From Campylobacterales bacterium (GTDB lineage Bacteria; Campylobacterota; Campylobacteria; Campylobacterales; JAABSR01): a DNA stretch of 35,246 bases. Within the stretch, counting starts at the first letter, position 1. The number at the start of each line of letters is the position of its first letter. The notes beneath the pieces are model-generated. The model had not been told where the DNA came from. It did not search any database and saw only the letters and a program-made list of their open reading frames with translations. Positions 25,864-34,221 of this stretch are shown here, piece after piece. Location of the stretch: NCBI GenBank assembly GCA_011390245.1, contig JAABSR010000004.1, positions 1-35,246 of the forward strand. Reading direction: 5' to 3'. The position numbers were made by a program, and so were the translations under genes.

Positions 25864-28800
25864 CTAATCTCCATCCTCAGGATTTAGAGGCACCCTGCTC
25901 ATATTTTTTGGCAACACCATCCAAAAGTTTCTTACCTCATCTCTAAAGCTCTCTAGTATGTTTTGAGCCCTTATGCTTCCAGTCTCATTTATGTGTTGTT
26001 TTAGTAGTTTTTTTAGATAGTGTCTTGCCTCATCAGTGTCATCAGTGTCGATTCTTTTCATCTGTATAAGCTCTTGATTTATATTATCTATAAAAGCATG
26101 CCCCTCATCATAAACAAAAGCAACACCACCTGTCATACCAGCTCCAAAATTTATACCAGTTTTTCCAAGTATTATCACAACTCCGCCTGTCATGTACTCA
26201 CAAGCATGATCACCAGTTCCCTCTATTATTGCTAAAGCACCAGAGTTTCTAACACCAAATCTCTCACCCACTTCAGCTGCTACAAAAAGCTTCCCTCCAG
26301 TAGCACCATAAAGACATGTATTTCCAGCACAGCTAATATTTGGTTTTTGATATTTTGGGGTGATGACTATTTTGCCACCATGCATTCCCTTACCAACATA
26401 ATCATTTGCAGCACCTTCTATATATATTGAGATTCCATTATTCAAAAAAGCTCCTAGTGATTGTCCAGCTGTTCCTTTGAGTTTTATAGTAATAGTCTCA
26501 TCTGGCAGTCCATCATTGCCATAAAATTTTGCTATCTCTCCTGAGATTCTAGCACCAAAAGATCTATTGGTATTGCTTATTTTTCTCTCTATGACTGATT
26601 TGTTGACTGGATTTGCTATAGATTCATAAACCTCTTTTAGGATAGCCTTTTCGTACTCATTGGTATCAAAAGGATCGTTTTTCTCTTTTGCTCTCCTATT
26701 TGCCCCCTCGATCTTATACAAAATCCTACTAAAATCAAATCTCTTAACAAACTCATCATCTTTTATAGCAAAAAGTTCATTTCTACCTATGATCTCATCT
26801 AGGCTTTTGTACCCCATGTGAGCAAGATGTGCTCTTACATCTTCAGCTAGAAGTGTGAAAAAATTTATCAGCCTCTCTTTTGTGCCAACATAGTGCTCTC
26901 TTAGTTTGTCCTCTTGTGTTGCAATCCCAACAGTACATCTATTTAGATGACAAACTCTCAATATCTTACATCCAAGCACAGTTAGTATAGAAGTCCCAAA
27001 GCCATAAGATTCTGCACCTAGTAGGGCTGCTTTTATTACATCATTTCCGCTTTTTATTCCACCATCAGTTTGCAAGTCAACAAAATCCCTCAAGTGATTT
27101 ACCTTCAAAGCGTTGTGAGCCTCTGCCAATCCTATCTCCCATGGATTCCCTGCAAACTTTATGGAACTAAGAGGCGCAGCACCTGTTCCTCCATCTCCTC
27201 CTGAGATGATAATCTTATCAGCATAAGCTTTTGCAACACCTGCGGCAATTGTTCCAACACCAATTGTTGAGACAAGCTTTACACAGATTCTTGCATCTGG
27301 ATTTACCTGCTTTAGGTCATAAATTAGTTGAGCTAAATCTTCAATAGAGTAGATATCATGATGAGGTGGTGGAGATATGAGTGTCACACCAGGCACTGTA
27401 TATCTTAGTGAGGCTATTAGTGGCGAAACTTTATGGCCTGGTAGCTGTCCACCCTCTCCAGGTTTTGCACCTTGAGCTACTTTGATTTGAATCTCACTAG
27501 CACTTCTTAGGTATGCAGGAGTTACCCCAAATCTACCAGAAGCCACCTGTTTTATTTTGCTATTTTTAGAGGTTTTTAGTCGTCCCTCATCCTCTCCGCC
27601 TTCACCAGAATTTGACTTACCGCCAATCTCATTCATAACCTCAGCTATCATCTCATGAGCTTCAGGTGATATTGAGCCAAGCGACATCGCAGCAGATTCA
27701 AATCTCTTGAATATTACCTCTTTTGGCTCTACTTCATCTATGCTTATTGGTTCTCTATCAGATTTTATCTCCAAAGCATCTCTTACAAATTTTATGCCTC
27801 TATTGTCTATATACTTCTTGAACTCTTCAAAATCCTCTTTTTTGCCAGATAGGGCAGCTTTATGTATAGCAAAAACTGCATTTGGCTGATAATCGTGGTA
27901 TTCGCTATCTTTGATATATTTGTAGAAACCACCCATATTTAGAGGGTAAATAGATCCCTTTTGAAGTTCATTGTAGGCGTTTTTGTGATAATTATCAACC
28001 CTTTTTTCAATATCTTCATATCCAATACCCTCTAGCACAACATCTGAACCGCTAAAACACTCTTTGACAATCTCTTTTTTTAGACCTATGATGTCAAATA
28101 GTGCAGAGTTTCTATATGAAGCAAGTGTACTAATCCCCATCTTTGACATAATCTTTAAAAGTCCAGAACCCATTGCTTGATTTACATCTTTTAGCATCTC
28201 TTTTGTTTTAAGGTGCGATAGCCCTCTTTTTTTTGTGATGTCATATATAGATGAGTAGAGCATATATGGATATATAGCATTAGCTCCATACCCTATCAAA
28301 ACTGCAGCAGAATGCGAATCATAAACCTCACCAGTGATTGGCACAAAAGAGACAAGATGTCTTATTTTTGACTCTAAAAGTGCCTCATTTAATCTCCCTA
28401 CCACCATCGCCATAGGTATGCTTTTTTTCTCTTTATCTACACCTCTATCATCTAAAATAACAACTCTAACGCCTCTATCTCTGACTGCAACTTTTACACT
28501 CTCTACAAGCTTATCTAAAGAGCTTTTGAGATTTGATTTAAATGTCGTGCTAAATATCTCATTTTTGTAATAGCTCTCATAAAATGGCTTGCTCTCATCT
28601 CCAAAAGCTACCAATACATCAAACTTCTCTTTCATCAAAATCGGAGTTACAGACTTTAGCCTCTTGGAGTGGTTTGGGTCTTCATCTATGATATTGTGTA
28701 TTTCACCAAATCCAGCATTTAGAGACATCACAACTTTTTCTCTATATGGGTCTATAGGTGGATTTGTAACTTGAGCAAATTTCTGCTTGAAAAAATCACT

Positions 28801-30288
28801 AAAGGCTCTTTGTTTATCTGAGAAAGCAGCCAATGGTGTATCATCCCCCATAGAGCCTACAGCCTCTTTGCCATCTTTCATCATTGGTTCAATAACCTGC
28901 TCAATTACCTCATGAGTGATATTGAAATATCTCTGCTTCTCCACAAGATCATCTCTTTGATAGTCGCTCATATCAGAAAATATAGTCTCAATATTCTCCT
29001 GAAGATAGATCATATTCTCATTTAGCCACTCAACATAGGGTTTTGAATTTTTTAGATACTCATTTATGTCATCATCTTTAAAGACAACTCCAGATTTTAG
29101 ATCAAGTCCTATCATTTGACCACTTTGAAGCCTGCCTCTCTCAACAATCATATCTTCATCAATATCTAGTACGCCATACTCGCTAGATATGATCAATTTA
29201 TCATCTTTTGTTGTTATATACTTAGCTGGTCTTAGTCCATTTCTATCAAGAACACAACCTATATATCTTCCATCAGTGAGTGATACAGCAGCAGGGCCAT
29301 CCCATGCTTCAAAGCAGGTTGAGGTGTACTCATAAAATGCTCTAAGTCGTGAATCCATGTGAGGAGCATTTTGCCATGGAGCTGGTATTAGAGCGCGCGA
29401 AGCTTTGAAAAAATCCATCCCATTTGCTATCAAAAACTCAAACATGTTATCTAAGCTTGCACTATCGCTTACACCTTTTTCGATGATTGGCAATAGCCTC
29501 TCTATCTCATCTTTTGAGAAGACTTCACTGATTAGTGATTCGCACTTTACTGCTGCGGCATATCTATTTGCAGTTACAGAGTTTATCTCTCCATTGTGAG
29601 CTATAGCTCTAAAAGGTTGGGCTAGTTTCCATTTTGGTAGAGTATTTGTAGAAAATCTCTGATGAAAAAGGGCAAAGCTTATCTCAAAGTTTTCATCTCT
29701 TAAATCGATATAAAACTCTTTAATATGAGTTGGCATCACAAGCCCTTTGTAGGAGAGAAGCTTGGATGAGAATGATGCTATATAGAAGTTCTCATCTCCT
29801 CTTAGCTTGTGCTCTATCTCTTTTCTTGTAAGATATAGCATTGCTTCAAATCTTTTTGTAGCTACAATAGAGTTTGGAGTTACAAATGCTTGCACAATTT
29901 GTGGTAGAGTATTTTTTGCTTGCTCTCCTAGTGCATTTGTATCAACTGGCACTTCCCTAAAAAGTAGCACTTTTAGATCATTTTTTTCACAAATTGAGAC
30001 AAACACCTCTTTATGCTCATCTTTACTTAAAAAAATCATCCCCACAGCAAACTGCTCAGGGATTGTTACACCATACTTTAAAGCGGTTTTTACCATAAAT
30101 TTTGTTGGCATAGATACTAGAAGTCCACTACCATCTCCACTTTTGCCATCAGCTGCAATTGCACCCCTATGCATCATCCGCTCAAGAGCTGTAATAGCAT
30201 TTTCTAAAATCTCTCTTGAAGGTCTATTTTTGATGTTTGCCAAAAGCCCAAAACCGCAATTGTCTTTGAAGTGTGAAAGAATATCCAA
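25864..30288 (-). CDS. gltB: Glutamate synthase large subunit
   Basis: GltB transfers the amide nitrogen of glutamine to 2-oxoglutarate, the assimilation half of GS-GOGAT. The N-terminal class II glutaminase begins after a ten-residue propeptide at Cys11 (NCGFGLLA). A central domain lies at about 440-760. The FMN-binding synthase domain follows, with GEGGEDEGRLKTSKNS, PHHDIYSIEDLAQLIYDLK and the 3Fe-4S cysteines CKILRVCHLNRCTVGIATQ near 1100. The C-terminal beta-helix domain has repeated G-rich turns (GTGDHACEYMTGGVVIILG). At 1474 residues it is full length. Start is TTG, preceded by AAGGAAATAAC, which agrees with the cysteine position. It is the first gene of a long minus-strand run. Confidence 0.97.
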   Translation of the reverse strand: MDILSHFKDNCGFGLLANIKNRPSREILENAITALERMMHRGAIAADGKSGDGSGLLVSMPTKFMVKTALKYGVTIPEQFAVGMIFLSKDEHKEVFVSICEKNDLKVLLFREVPVDTNALGEQAKNTLPQIVQAFVTPNSIVATKRFEAMLYLTRKEIEHKLRGDENFYIASFSSKLLSYKGLVMPTHIKEFYIDLRDENFEISFALFHQRFSTNTLPKWKLAQPFRAIAHNGEINSVTANRYAAAVKCESLISEVFSKDEIERLLPIIEKGVSDSASLDNMFEFLIANGMDFFKASRALIPAPWQNAPHMDSRLRAFYEYTSTCFEAWDGPAAVSLTDGRYIGCVLDRNGLRPAKYITTKDDKLIISSEYGVLDIDEDMIVERGRLQSGQMIGLDLKSGVVFKDDDINEYLKNSKPYVEWLNENMIYLQENIETIFSDMSDYQRDDLVEKQRYFNITHEVIEQVIEPMMKDGKEAVGSMGDDTPLAAFSDKQRAFSDFFKQKFAQVTNPPIDPYREKVVMSLNAGFGEIHNIIDEDPNHSKRLKSVTPILMKEKFDVLVAFGDESKPFYESYYKNEIFSTTFKSNLKSSLDKLVESVKVAVRDRGVRVVILDDRGVDKEKKSIPMAMVVGRLNEALLESKIRHLVSFVPITGEVYDSHSAAVLIGYGANAIYPYMLYSSIYDITKKRGLSHLKTKEMLKDVNQAMGSGLLKIMSKMGISTLASYRNSALFDIIGLKKEIVKECFSGSDVVLEGIGYEDIEKRVDNYHKNAYNELQKGSIYPLNMGGFYKYIKDSEYHDYQPNAVFAIHKAALSGKKEDFEEFKKYIDNRGIKFVRDALEIKSDREPISIDEVEPKEVIFKRFESAAMSLGSISPEAHEMIAEVMNEIGGKSNSGEGGEDEGRLKTSKNSKIKQVASGRFGVTPAYLRSASEIQIKVAQGAKPGEGGQLPGHKVSPLIASLRYTVPGVTLISPPPHHDIYSIEDLAQLIYDLKQVNPDARICVKLVSTIGVGTIAAGVAKAYADKIIISGGDGGTGAAPLSSIKFAGNPWEIGLAEAHNALKVNHLRDFVDLQTDGGIKSGNDVIKAALLGAESYGFGTSILTVLGCKILRVCHLNRCTVGIATQEDKLREHYVGTKERLINFFTLLAEDVRAHLAHMGYKSLDEIIGRNELFAIKDDEFVKRFDFSRILYKIEGANRRAKEKNDPFDTNEYEKAILKEVYESIANPVNKSVIERKISNTNRSFGARISGEIAKFYGNDGLPDETITIKLKGTAGQSLGAFLNNGISIYIEGAANDYVGKGMHGGKIVITPKYQKPNISCAGNTCLYGATGGKLFVAAEVGERFGVRNSGALAIIEGTGDHACEYMTGGVVIILGKTGINFGAGMTGGVAFVYDEGHAFIDNINQELIQMKRIDTDDTDEARHYLKKLLKQHINETGSIRAQNILESFRDEVRNFWMVLPKNMSRVPLNPEDGD

Positions 30289-30313
30289 GTTATTTCCTTG
30301 TCTAGGTTTGCTA

Positions 30314-30326
30314 TTGATAATATCAA
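30314..30326. promoter_or_regulatory. Palindrome TTGATAATATCAA over the probable gltB -10
   Basis: A perfect dyad, TTGATA-A-TATCAA, 26-38 bases upstream of the gltB TTG. On the minus strand it contains TATTAT, a likely gltB -10, so a protein bound here would compete with RNA polymerase. The half sites equal those of FNR/CRP-type boxes, but the spacing is three bases, not four. Confidence 0.4.
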
Positions 30327-30341
30327 GCCAAACGAATTAAG

Positions 30342-30355
30342 TATAATAGTATAAT
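30342..30355 (+). promoter_or_regulatory. Tandem TATAAT boxes toward recO
   Basis: Two perfect TATAAT hexamers (30342-30347 and 30350-30355), offset by eight bases, lie in the 135-bp divergent gap between gltB and recO. Either would give a recO leader of about 60-75 bases. No convincing -35 is present. Confidence 0.5.
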
Positions 30356-30423
30356 TAAGGCTCGAAAATAGTGCGATTGTACTGAAATGTGAGTTAAGAT
30401 TGGTTTAACAAGGGGAAGAGGTT

Positions 30424-31044
30424 TTGCAAGGTTTTATTCTTCATACGCTCAAAGCTAGGGATGAGGATTTAATAGTGATGATTCTTACAAAAAACTCTCT
30501 AAAAACTCTCTATAGATTCTATGGAGCTAGGCACTCTATTGTCCATTTAGGGCACAAAATAGACTTTGAAGAGCAAAAAGATGGAGGCAATTTTTTACCA
30601 AGATTGAGAAATGTCACACATCTTGGGTTTAAATTTTTATATGATTTAGAGAGATTAAAAATTTGGCACAATTTTTTAAAGTTGCTATATAAGCACCTAA
30701 AAGATGTAGAGAAGCTAGATTCCTTCTATTTTGAGCTATTAGATGATCTATCAAAAAAGCTCACTAAGCAAAATCCAAAAAGAGGATGTCTAGAATCTTA
30801 CATAAAATTACTTCAACATGAGGGCAGAATCCACTCACTTGAGCGTTGCTATTTTTGCAATGAGCTTTTAAGTATTGAAGAGATTGCACTAAGTAGAGCA
30901 TTTTTACCCTCGCACTCTAGATGCTCATACTCAAAGCCTTTTAATCAAAAAAACATAAAAGAGCTCTTCAATAGAGGGGATTCTATTTTTGTAGATGATG
31001 AAGAGGTTGATAGATTATGGGATGTGCTTTTGGAGGGATTTTAG
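30424..31044 (+). CDS. recO: Recombination mediator RecO
   Basis: RecO loads RecA on single-stranded DNA coated by SSB in gap repair. The 206-residue protein has the N-terminal OB-fold segment (MQGFILHTLKARDEDLIVMILT), a helical middle, and a C-terminal zinc site made by CYFCNE and a later HSRC, as in the compact Campylobacterota version of RecO. The TTG start follows GAAGAGG, and there is no ATG that keeps the OB-fold intact. It is transcribed divergently from gltB and ends tail to tail with the MORN gene; the stop codons share bases. Confidence 0.87.
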   Translation: MQGFILHTLKARDEDLIVMILTKNSLKTLYRFYGARHSIVHLGHKIDFEEQKDGGNFLPRLRNVTHLGFKFLYDLERLKIWHNFLKLLYKHLKDVEKLDSFYFELLDDLSKKLTKQNPKRGCLESYIKLLQHEGRIHSLERCYFCNELLSIEEIALSRAFLPSHSRCSYSKPFNQKNIKELFNRGDSIFVDDEEVDRLWDVLLEGF

Positions 31045-31394
31045 TTCCTCTCTAGCAACTTATCATTTTGATATACTATCTCCACTTTTAGTTGGCCATT
31101 ATCCCACCACTGTCTATAAAGCCCCTCTTTTTTTCCATACTCATACTCTCCCTCATATTGGAGATTTCCATTTTTCCAATATGCTCTATATGTTCCATGT
31201 TTTATACCATTTCTATATGAAGTCTCATGCCACTTTTTGCCATCATCATAATACTTTACGACCACACCATCAAGAGGCTTGCCTATCCTCTTGTCGTAAT
31301 ACAAAGAGCCAACCTTTACTAATTTATCAAAATCTACTACTGAGGAGCAAAAAGATATCACAGGAATCAAGAGCAGCCATATAAAAAACTTCAT
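31041..31394 (-). CDS. Exported MORN-repeat protein
   Basis: The 117-residue product starts with a secretion signal (MKFFIWLLLIPVISFC) and contains about four MORN-like repeats of the pattern YxDGKKWHETSYRNGIKHGTYRAYWKNGNLQYEGEY, judged by the recurring GxxxxYxxxG spacing. Such repeats form beta-sheet surfaces that mediate contacts; a specific function is not known. The cysteine at the end of the signal is preceded by phenylalanine, so lipidation is doubtful. I take the ATG at 31394, seven bases after GGAGG, over the TTG one codon earlier. Its stop codon overlaps that of recO by four bases (TTAG), leaving no space for a terminator between them. Confidence 0.8.
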   Translation of the reverse strand: MKFFIWLLLIPVISFCSSVVDFDKLVKVGSLYYDKRIGKPLDGVVVKYYDDGKKWHETSYRNGIKHGTYRAYWKNGNLQYEGEYEYGKKEGLYRQWWDNGQLKVEIVYQNDKLLERN

Positions 31395-31462
31395 CAATAA
31401 ACCTCCACTAGCGTTAAATGCTTTTTTTACAATCCTATATAAAATGCAAATAGTGTACCTTA

Positions 31463-31471
31463 TGTTACAAT
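31463..31471 (+). promoter_or_regulatory. Extended -10 promoter of purH
   Basis: TGTTACAAT is an extended -10 (TGn followed by TACAAT), 34 bases before the purH ATG. The same 111-bp gap should also hold the promoter of the MORN gene; TTTATA on the minus strand near 31437-31442 is a weak candidate. Confidence 0.5.
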
Positions 31472-31505
31472 TTCATAAATAACAGATTATAAGGACAATA
31501 TAATT

Positions 31506-33038
31506 ATGAATGCATTAATAAGTGTAAGCGATAAAAAAGGAGTAGTAGATTTTGCTAGAGGTTTGAGCTCTTTAGGATACAAAATCCTCTCAACAGGGGG
31601 CACGCTAAAAACCATAAAAGAGGCAGGAATCGAGGCTAGAGATGTGGGTGAATATACAAACTCACCTGAGATGTTTGATGGACGAGTAAAGACGCTACAT
31701 CCTAAGATTCATGGTGGGATACTTCATAGGAGAGACAATAAAAACGATGTAGAGAGTGCCAAGAAATTTGGTATTGAGAGGATTGATTTGGTGTGTGTAA
31801 ACCTATACCCTTTTAAAGAGACTACCAAAAAGAGTGATGATTTTGAGGAGATTATTGAAAATATTGATATCGGCGGTCCCTCCATGGTTAGAGCGGCGGC
31901 AAAAAACTTCAAAGATGTTGTAGTTGTGACGAACAGCGGAGATTATGATCTAATACTAAAAGCCTTAAAAGAGAATGAAAATACTCTAGAATTTAGACGC
32001 TCTTTGATGATAAAAGCTTTTGAACACACTGCACAATATGATGCAATGATTGCTAGTTATATGAATGAAAGATTTAATAGTGGTTTTGGTAATTATCAAT
32101 TTATAGTAGGCAAAAAGGCTTTTGATACAAGATATGGTGAAAATCCTCATCAAAAAGGTGCCCTATATGAGTATGAAGATTTCTACACAAAAAGATTTAA
32201 AATCCTCAAAGGAGAGGCATCTTTTAACAACCTAACAGATATTAATGGAGCTATAAAAATAGCTTCTAGCTTTGGGGAGCAGAGGGCAGTATGTATTGTA
32301 AAACATGGAAATCCTTGTGGATTTGCCATAAGAGAGAGAGTAGTTGATGCTTTCAAAAAAGCCCTAGAGTGCGATAGCGTCTCTGCTTTTGGGGGTGTTG
32401 TAGCTGTAAATGGAGAAGTAGATTTAGAGTTTGCAAAAGAGGCAAATGAGATCTTTTTGGAGGTGATTGTGGCTCCTAGCTTTACAGAAGAGGCACTAGA
32501 TGAGTTTTCAAAAAAGAAGAGGCTAAAGCTCTTTAGCACTGGTGGAAAATCTCTAGATTTCCCAAGAGATGGAAGTGATTTTAAACATATAGAGGGTGGG
32601 TTTGTCTATCAAGATGGCGATATAATTACTGAAAATGAGATAAAAGATGCAAAATGTGTATCTATAAAAAAAGCTGAAAAAAATCAACTAAAAGATTTAG
32701 AGGTGGCTTATAAAATCGCTTCTCTGGTAAAATCCAACTGCGTTGTTTATGTCAAAGATTCTGCTATGGTAGCAGTTGGCATGGGCATGACAAGTAGAGT
32801 TGATGCTTCTATTTGTGCTCTAAAAAAAGCTAAAGAGATGGGAATAGATGTGAGTGGGGCCTCGCTAGCTAGTGAAGCTTTTTTCCCTTTTAGAGATAGC
32901 ATAGATGCTGCTGCAAAAGCAGGAGTAAGTGCTGTGATTGAGCCAGGTGGAAGCGTAAAAGATGCTGAGGTTATAGAGGCTGCCAATGAGCACAATATCG
33001 CTCTATACTTTAGCGGAGTAAGACATTTTTTACACTAA
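31506..33038 (+). CDS. purH: Bifunctional AICAR transformylase / IMP cyclohydrolase
   Basis: PurH carries out the last two steps of IMP synthesis. The N-terminal cyclohydrolase (MGS-like) domain, residues 1-190, contains [15 protein letters not shown] and [15 protein letters not shown]. The transformylase domain follows with [15 protein letters not shown] near 210, the catalytic [10 protein letters not shown] near 263, and [25 protein letters not shown] near 462. It ends in the family-typical FSGVRHFLH. Full length at 510 residues. AAGGAC precedes the ATG at a long spacing. It stands alone with its own promoter; a small membrane protein gene follows 17 bases later. Confidence 0.98.
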   Translation: MNALISVSDKKGVVDFARGLSSLGYKILSTGGTLKTIKEAGIEARDVGEYTNSPEMFDGRVKTLHPKIHGGILHRRDNKNDVESAKKFGIERIDLVCVNLYPFKETTKKSDDFEEIIENIDIGGPSMVRAAAKNFKDVVVVTNSGDYDLILKALKENENTLEFRRSLMIKAFEHTAQYDAMIASYMNERFNSGFGNYQFIVGKKAFDTRYGENPHQKGALYEYEDFYTKRFKILKGEASFNNLTDINGAIKIASSFGEQRAVCIVKHGNPCGFAIRERVVDAFKKALECDSVSAFGGVVAVNGEVDLEFAKEANEIFLEVIVAPSFTEEALDEFSKKKRLKLFSTGGKSLDFPRDGSDFKHIEGGFVYQDGDIITENEIKDAKCVSIKKAEKNQLKDLEVAYKIASLVKSNCVVYVKDSAMVAVGMGMTSRVDASICALKKAKEMGIDVSGASLASEAFFPFRDSIDAAAKAGVSAVIEPGGSVKDAEVIEAANEHNIALYFSGVRHFLH

Positions 33039-33055
33039 TACACTAAGGAGAGATT

Positions 33056-33361
33056 TTGGATAGTAAAGTTAGTAGGTTTAGGGTTATAGCTTTTGTTGAG
33101 GGTATCTCATTTTTGCTTTTGCTTTTTATAGCTATGCCACTAAAATATATATATGGAATCCCTGAGGCTACAAAAATAATGGGCTCATTGCATGGGATTT
33201 TGTTTATCGCTTTTTGCTTTCTTTTGATGGAAGCTGCAAGAGCACATAGGTGGGTTTATACTTTTGGGGTGCTTGCTTTTATTAGTTCACTTGTTCCTTT
33301 TGGGATGATTTGGCTTGATAGAAGATTGAAAAAACCTCAAGCTATTCCCCTTAGAGCTTAA
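33056..33361 (+). CDS. DUF3817-family small membrane protein
   Basis: The 101-residue protein has three membrane segments (about 9-28, 42-60 and 65-84). It matches the DUF3817 pattern: RFRVIAFVEGISFLLLLFIAMPLKY at the start and GSLHGILFIAFCFLL in the second helix. The family is widespread and uncharacterised; the conserved glutamate and histidine inside the membrane hint at ligand or proton handling, which is inference. The TTG start has AAGGAG six bases upstream. It lies 17 bases after purH and is probably read through from the purH promoter. Confidence 0.85.
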   Translation: MDSKVSRFRVIAFVEGISFLLLLFIAMPLKYIYGIPEATKIMGSLHGILFIAFCFLLMEAARAHRWVYTFGVLAFISSLVPFGMIWLDRRLKKPQAIPLRA

Positions 33362-33384
33362 CAGATACTTAACACTAATATTTT

Positions 33385-33489
33385 ATGATTATGCTTACGC
33401 AAGATAATACTACAAGAGAAGTTTACGCAGAGTTCCTTTTAGGCTCTGCACCTCATTTTCTATCCACTACTTTAGGTTTTCATGGTTGA
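33385..33489 (+). CDS. Possible 34-residue small ORF, not recognised
   Basis: An ORF of 34 codons begins at ATG 33385 (a second in-frame ATG is at 33391) and ends on a TGA that overlaps the next small ORF. The sequence (REVYAEFLLGSAPHFLST) is not membrane-spanning and resembles nothing I know. There is no Shine-Dalgarno, and an imperfect hairpin (GCAGAG-TT-CC-TTTTA-GG-CTCTGC, 33427-33449) lies inside it. It may equally be a non-coding leader of the downstream genes. Confidence 0.22.
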   Translation: MIMLTQDNTTREVYAEFLLGSAPHFLSTTLGFHG

Positions 33490-33580
33490 TATAGGCACTC
33501 TGTTTGTAGAGATGATATTTTTTATAATCATTGCTGCTTTAGTTTATGTTTTTAGAGACAAATTTCGACCAAGAGATTGA
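33482..33580 (+). CDS. Possible 32-residue single-TM small protein
   Basis: ATG 33482 opens a 32-codon frame with one clear membrane helix (MIFFIIIAALVYVF) followed by a basic tail (RDKFRPRD), a common design for small inner-membrane subunits such as those of respiratory oxidases. The start overlaps the stop of the preceding small ORF by eight bases. The ribosome-binding site is weak (TAGG). Its stop overlaps the FNR-type box. It is too short for the ORF track. A real micro-protein is plausible but unproven. Confidence 0.38.
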   Translation: MVDIGTLFVEMIFFIIIAALVYVFRDKFRPRD

Positions 33581-33618
33581 TCTAAGTCAATAATCACATC
33601 TATTTTTTGAGGTATTAT
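33577..33618 (+). promoter_or_regulatory. FNR/CRP-type box and -10 of the CopD-like gene
   Basis: TTGAT-CTAA-GTCAA (33577-33590) matches nine of ten positions of the FNR consensus TTGAT-N4-ATCAA. A TATTAT -10 follows at 33613-33618. If transcription begins seven bases later, near 33625, the box is centred at -41.5, the standard position for class II activation. A strong AGGAGG then leads into the ATG at 33640. Confidence 0.55.
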
Positions 33619-33639
33619 TGTTTGAAACAGGAGGAATAG

Positions 33640-34089
33640 ATGACATACACAATACTTCTAATTATTCATCTTTTTAGTGCAGCACTTTTTATTGGGACGC
33701 TCTTTTTTTGGACTTTTATCATAGATAGAGGATTTAGGGGAGAGAGAGCTAGAAGGATTGACCAAGAAGCCCTAGGGGATAGTGAGAGTATTCTTAGCTC
33801 TTATACTAGATCGATTATGAGAATTAATGTAGCAATTATTGGGATTAGTGGAATTTTTATGCTCCACTACTATGGCAAAAGCCTAGTCTCATTTGATAGC
33901 TCTTTTTCATACCTGCTAAGCCTAAAAGTTCTACTTGGGGTGATATTGATAGTGCTTTTTTATGCACTTCCTAAGATAATGTCAAAAGTAAAACTTGAAA
34001 ACAAAATCAGAGTTCATGATAATATCCACTACTTCATGTTTTCTACGATAGTAGCCCTTGTAATCTTGAGCAAAACTATGTGGATGTAG
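33640..34089 (+). CDS. CopD-like four-helix membrane protein
   Basis: The 149-residue protein has four membrane segments (about 3-25, 57-77, 89-109 and 126-146). A histidine lies in helix 1 (LIIHLFSAALFIGTLFFW), another just after helix 2 (LHYYGKS) and two near the start of helix 4 (HDNIHYFMFSTIVALV). This resembles the small CopD/DUF2269-like integral proteins that bind haem or copper. I cannot tell which ligand applies. The AGGAGGAATAG site is the strongest ribosome-binding sequence in the region. An FNR-type box upstream suggests control by oxygen, nitrogen oxides or another respiratory signal. It is monocistronic as far as the window shows. Confidence 0.72.
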   Translation: MTYTILLIIHLFSAALFIGTLFFWTFIIDRGFRGERARRIDQEALGDSESILSSYTRSIMRINVAIIGISGIFMLHYYGKSLVSFDSSFSYLLSLKVLLGVILIVLFYALPKIMSKVKLENKIRVHDNIHYFMFSTIVALVILSKTMWM

Positions 34090-34221
34090 CCCTCTTCTCT
34101 AGAGAGCATCTAAAATTATATCTCTATTTTCAAGATGGATTCTAATCTACAAATAATCTCCTATTCAATAAAATTAAAATAGAGTTGTGTAATTTTAGGA
34201 TTTTATCCAAAAAGGAGTATC
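34090..34221. other. Intergenic region before the two-component genes
   Basis: A 132-bp AT-rich gap. It holds a short TCTCTAGAGA dyad just after the CopD-like stop, too small for a terminator, and a possible weak -10 (TAATTT at 34190-34195) for the response regulator. I see no RNA gene or repeat here. Confidence 0.4.

Noticed and set aside
29807-30340. 177-codon plus-strand ORF antisense to gltB
   Set aside because: A shadow of the GltB glutaminase region with no recognisable domain.
30393-30409. GTTAA-N7-TTAAC inverted repeat upstream of recO
   Set aside because: Five-base arms in AT-rich DNA are expected by chance, and the arm order and spacing do not fit the TTAAC-N4-GTTAA motif of NssR-type regulators.
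33427-33449. Hairpin GCAGAG...CTCTGC as terminator for purH-DUF3817
   Set aside because: The stem is bulged and the following bases (ACCTCATTTTC) lack a proper T-run; it may be a leader structure but the evidence is thin.
34090-34110. TCTCTAGAGA dyad after the CopD-like gene as terminator
   Set aside because: The stem is at most five pairs with no loop and no T-run follows.
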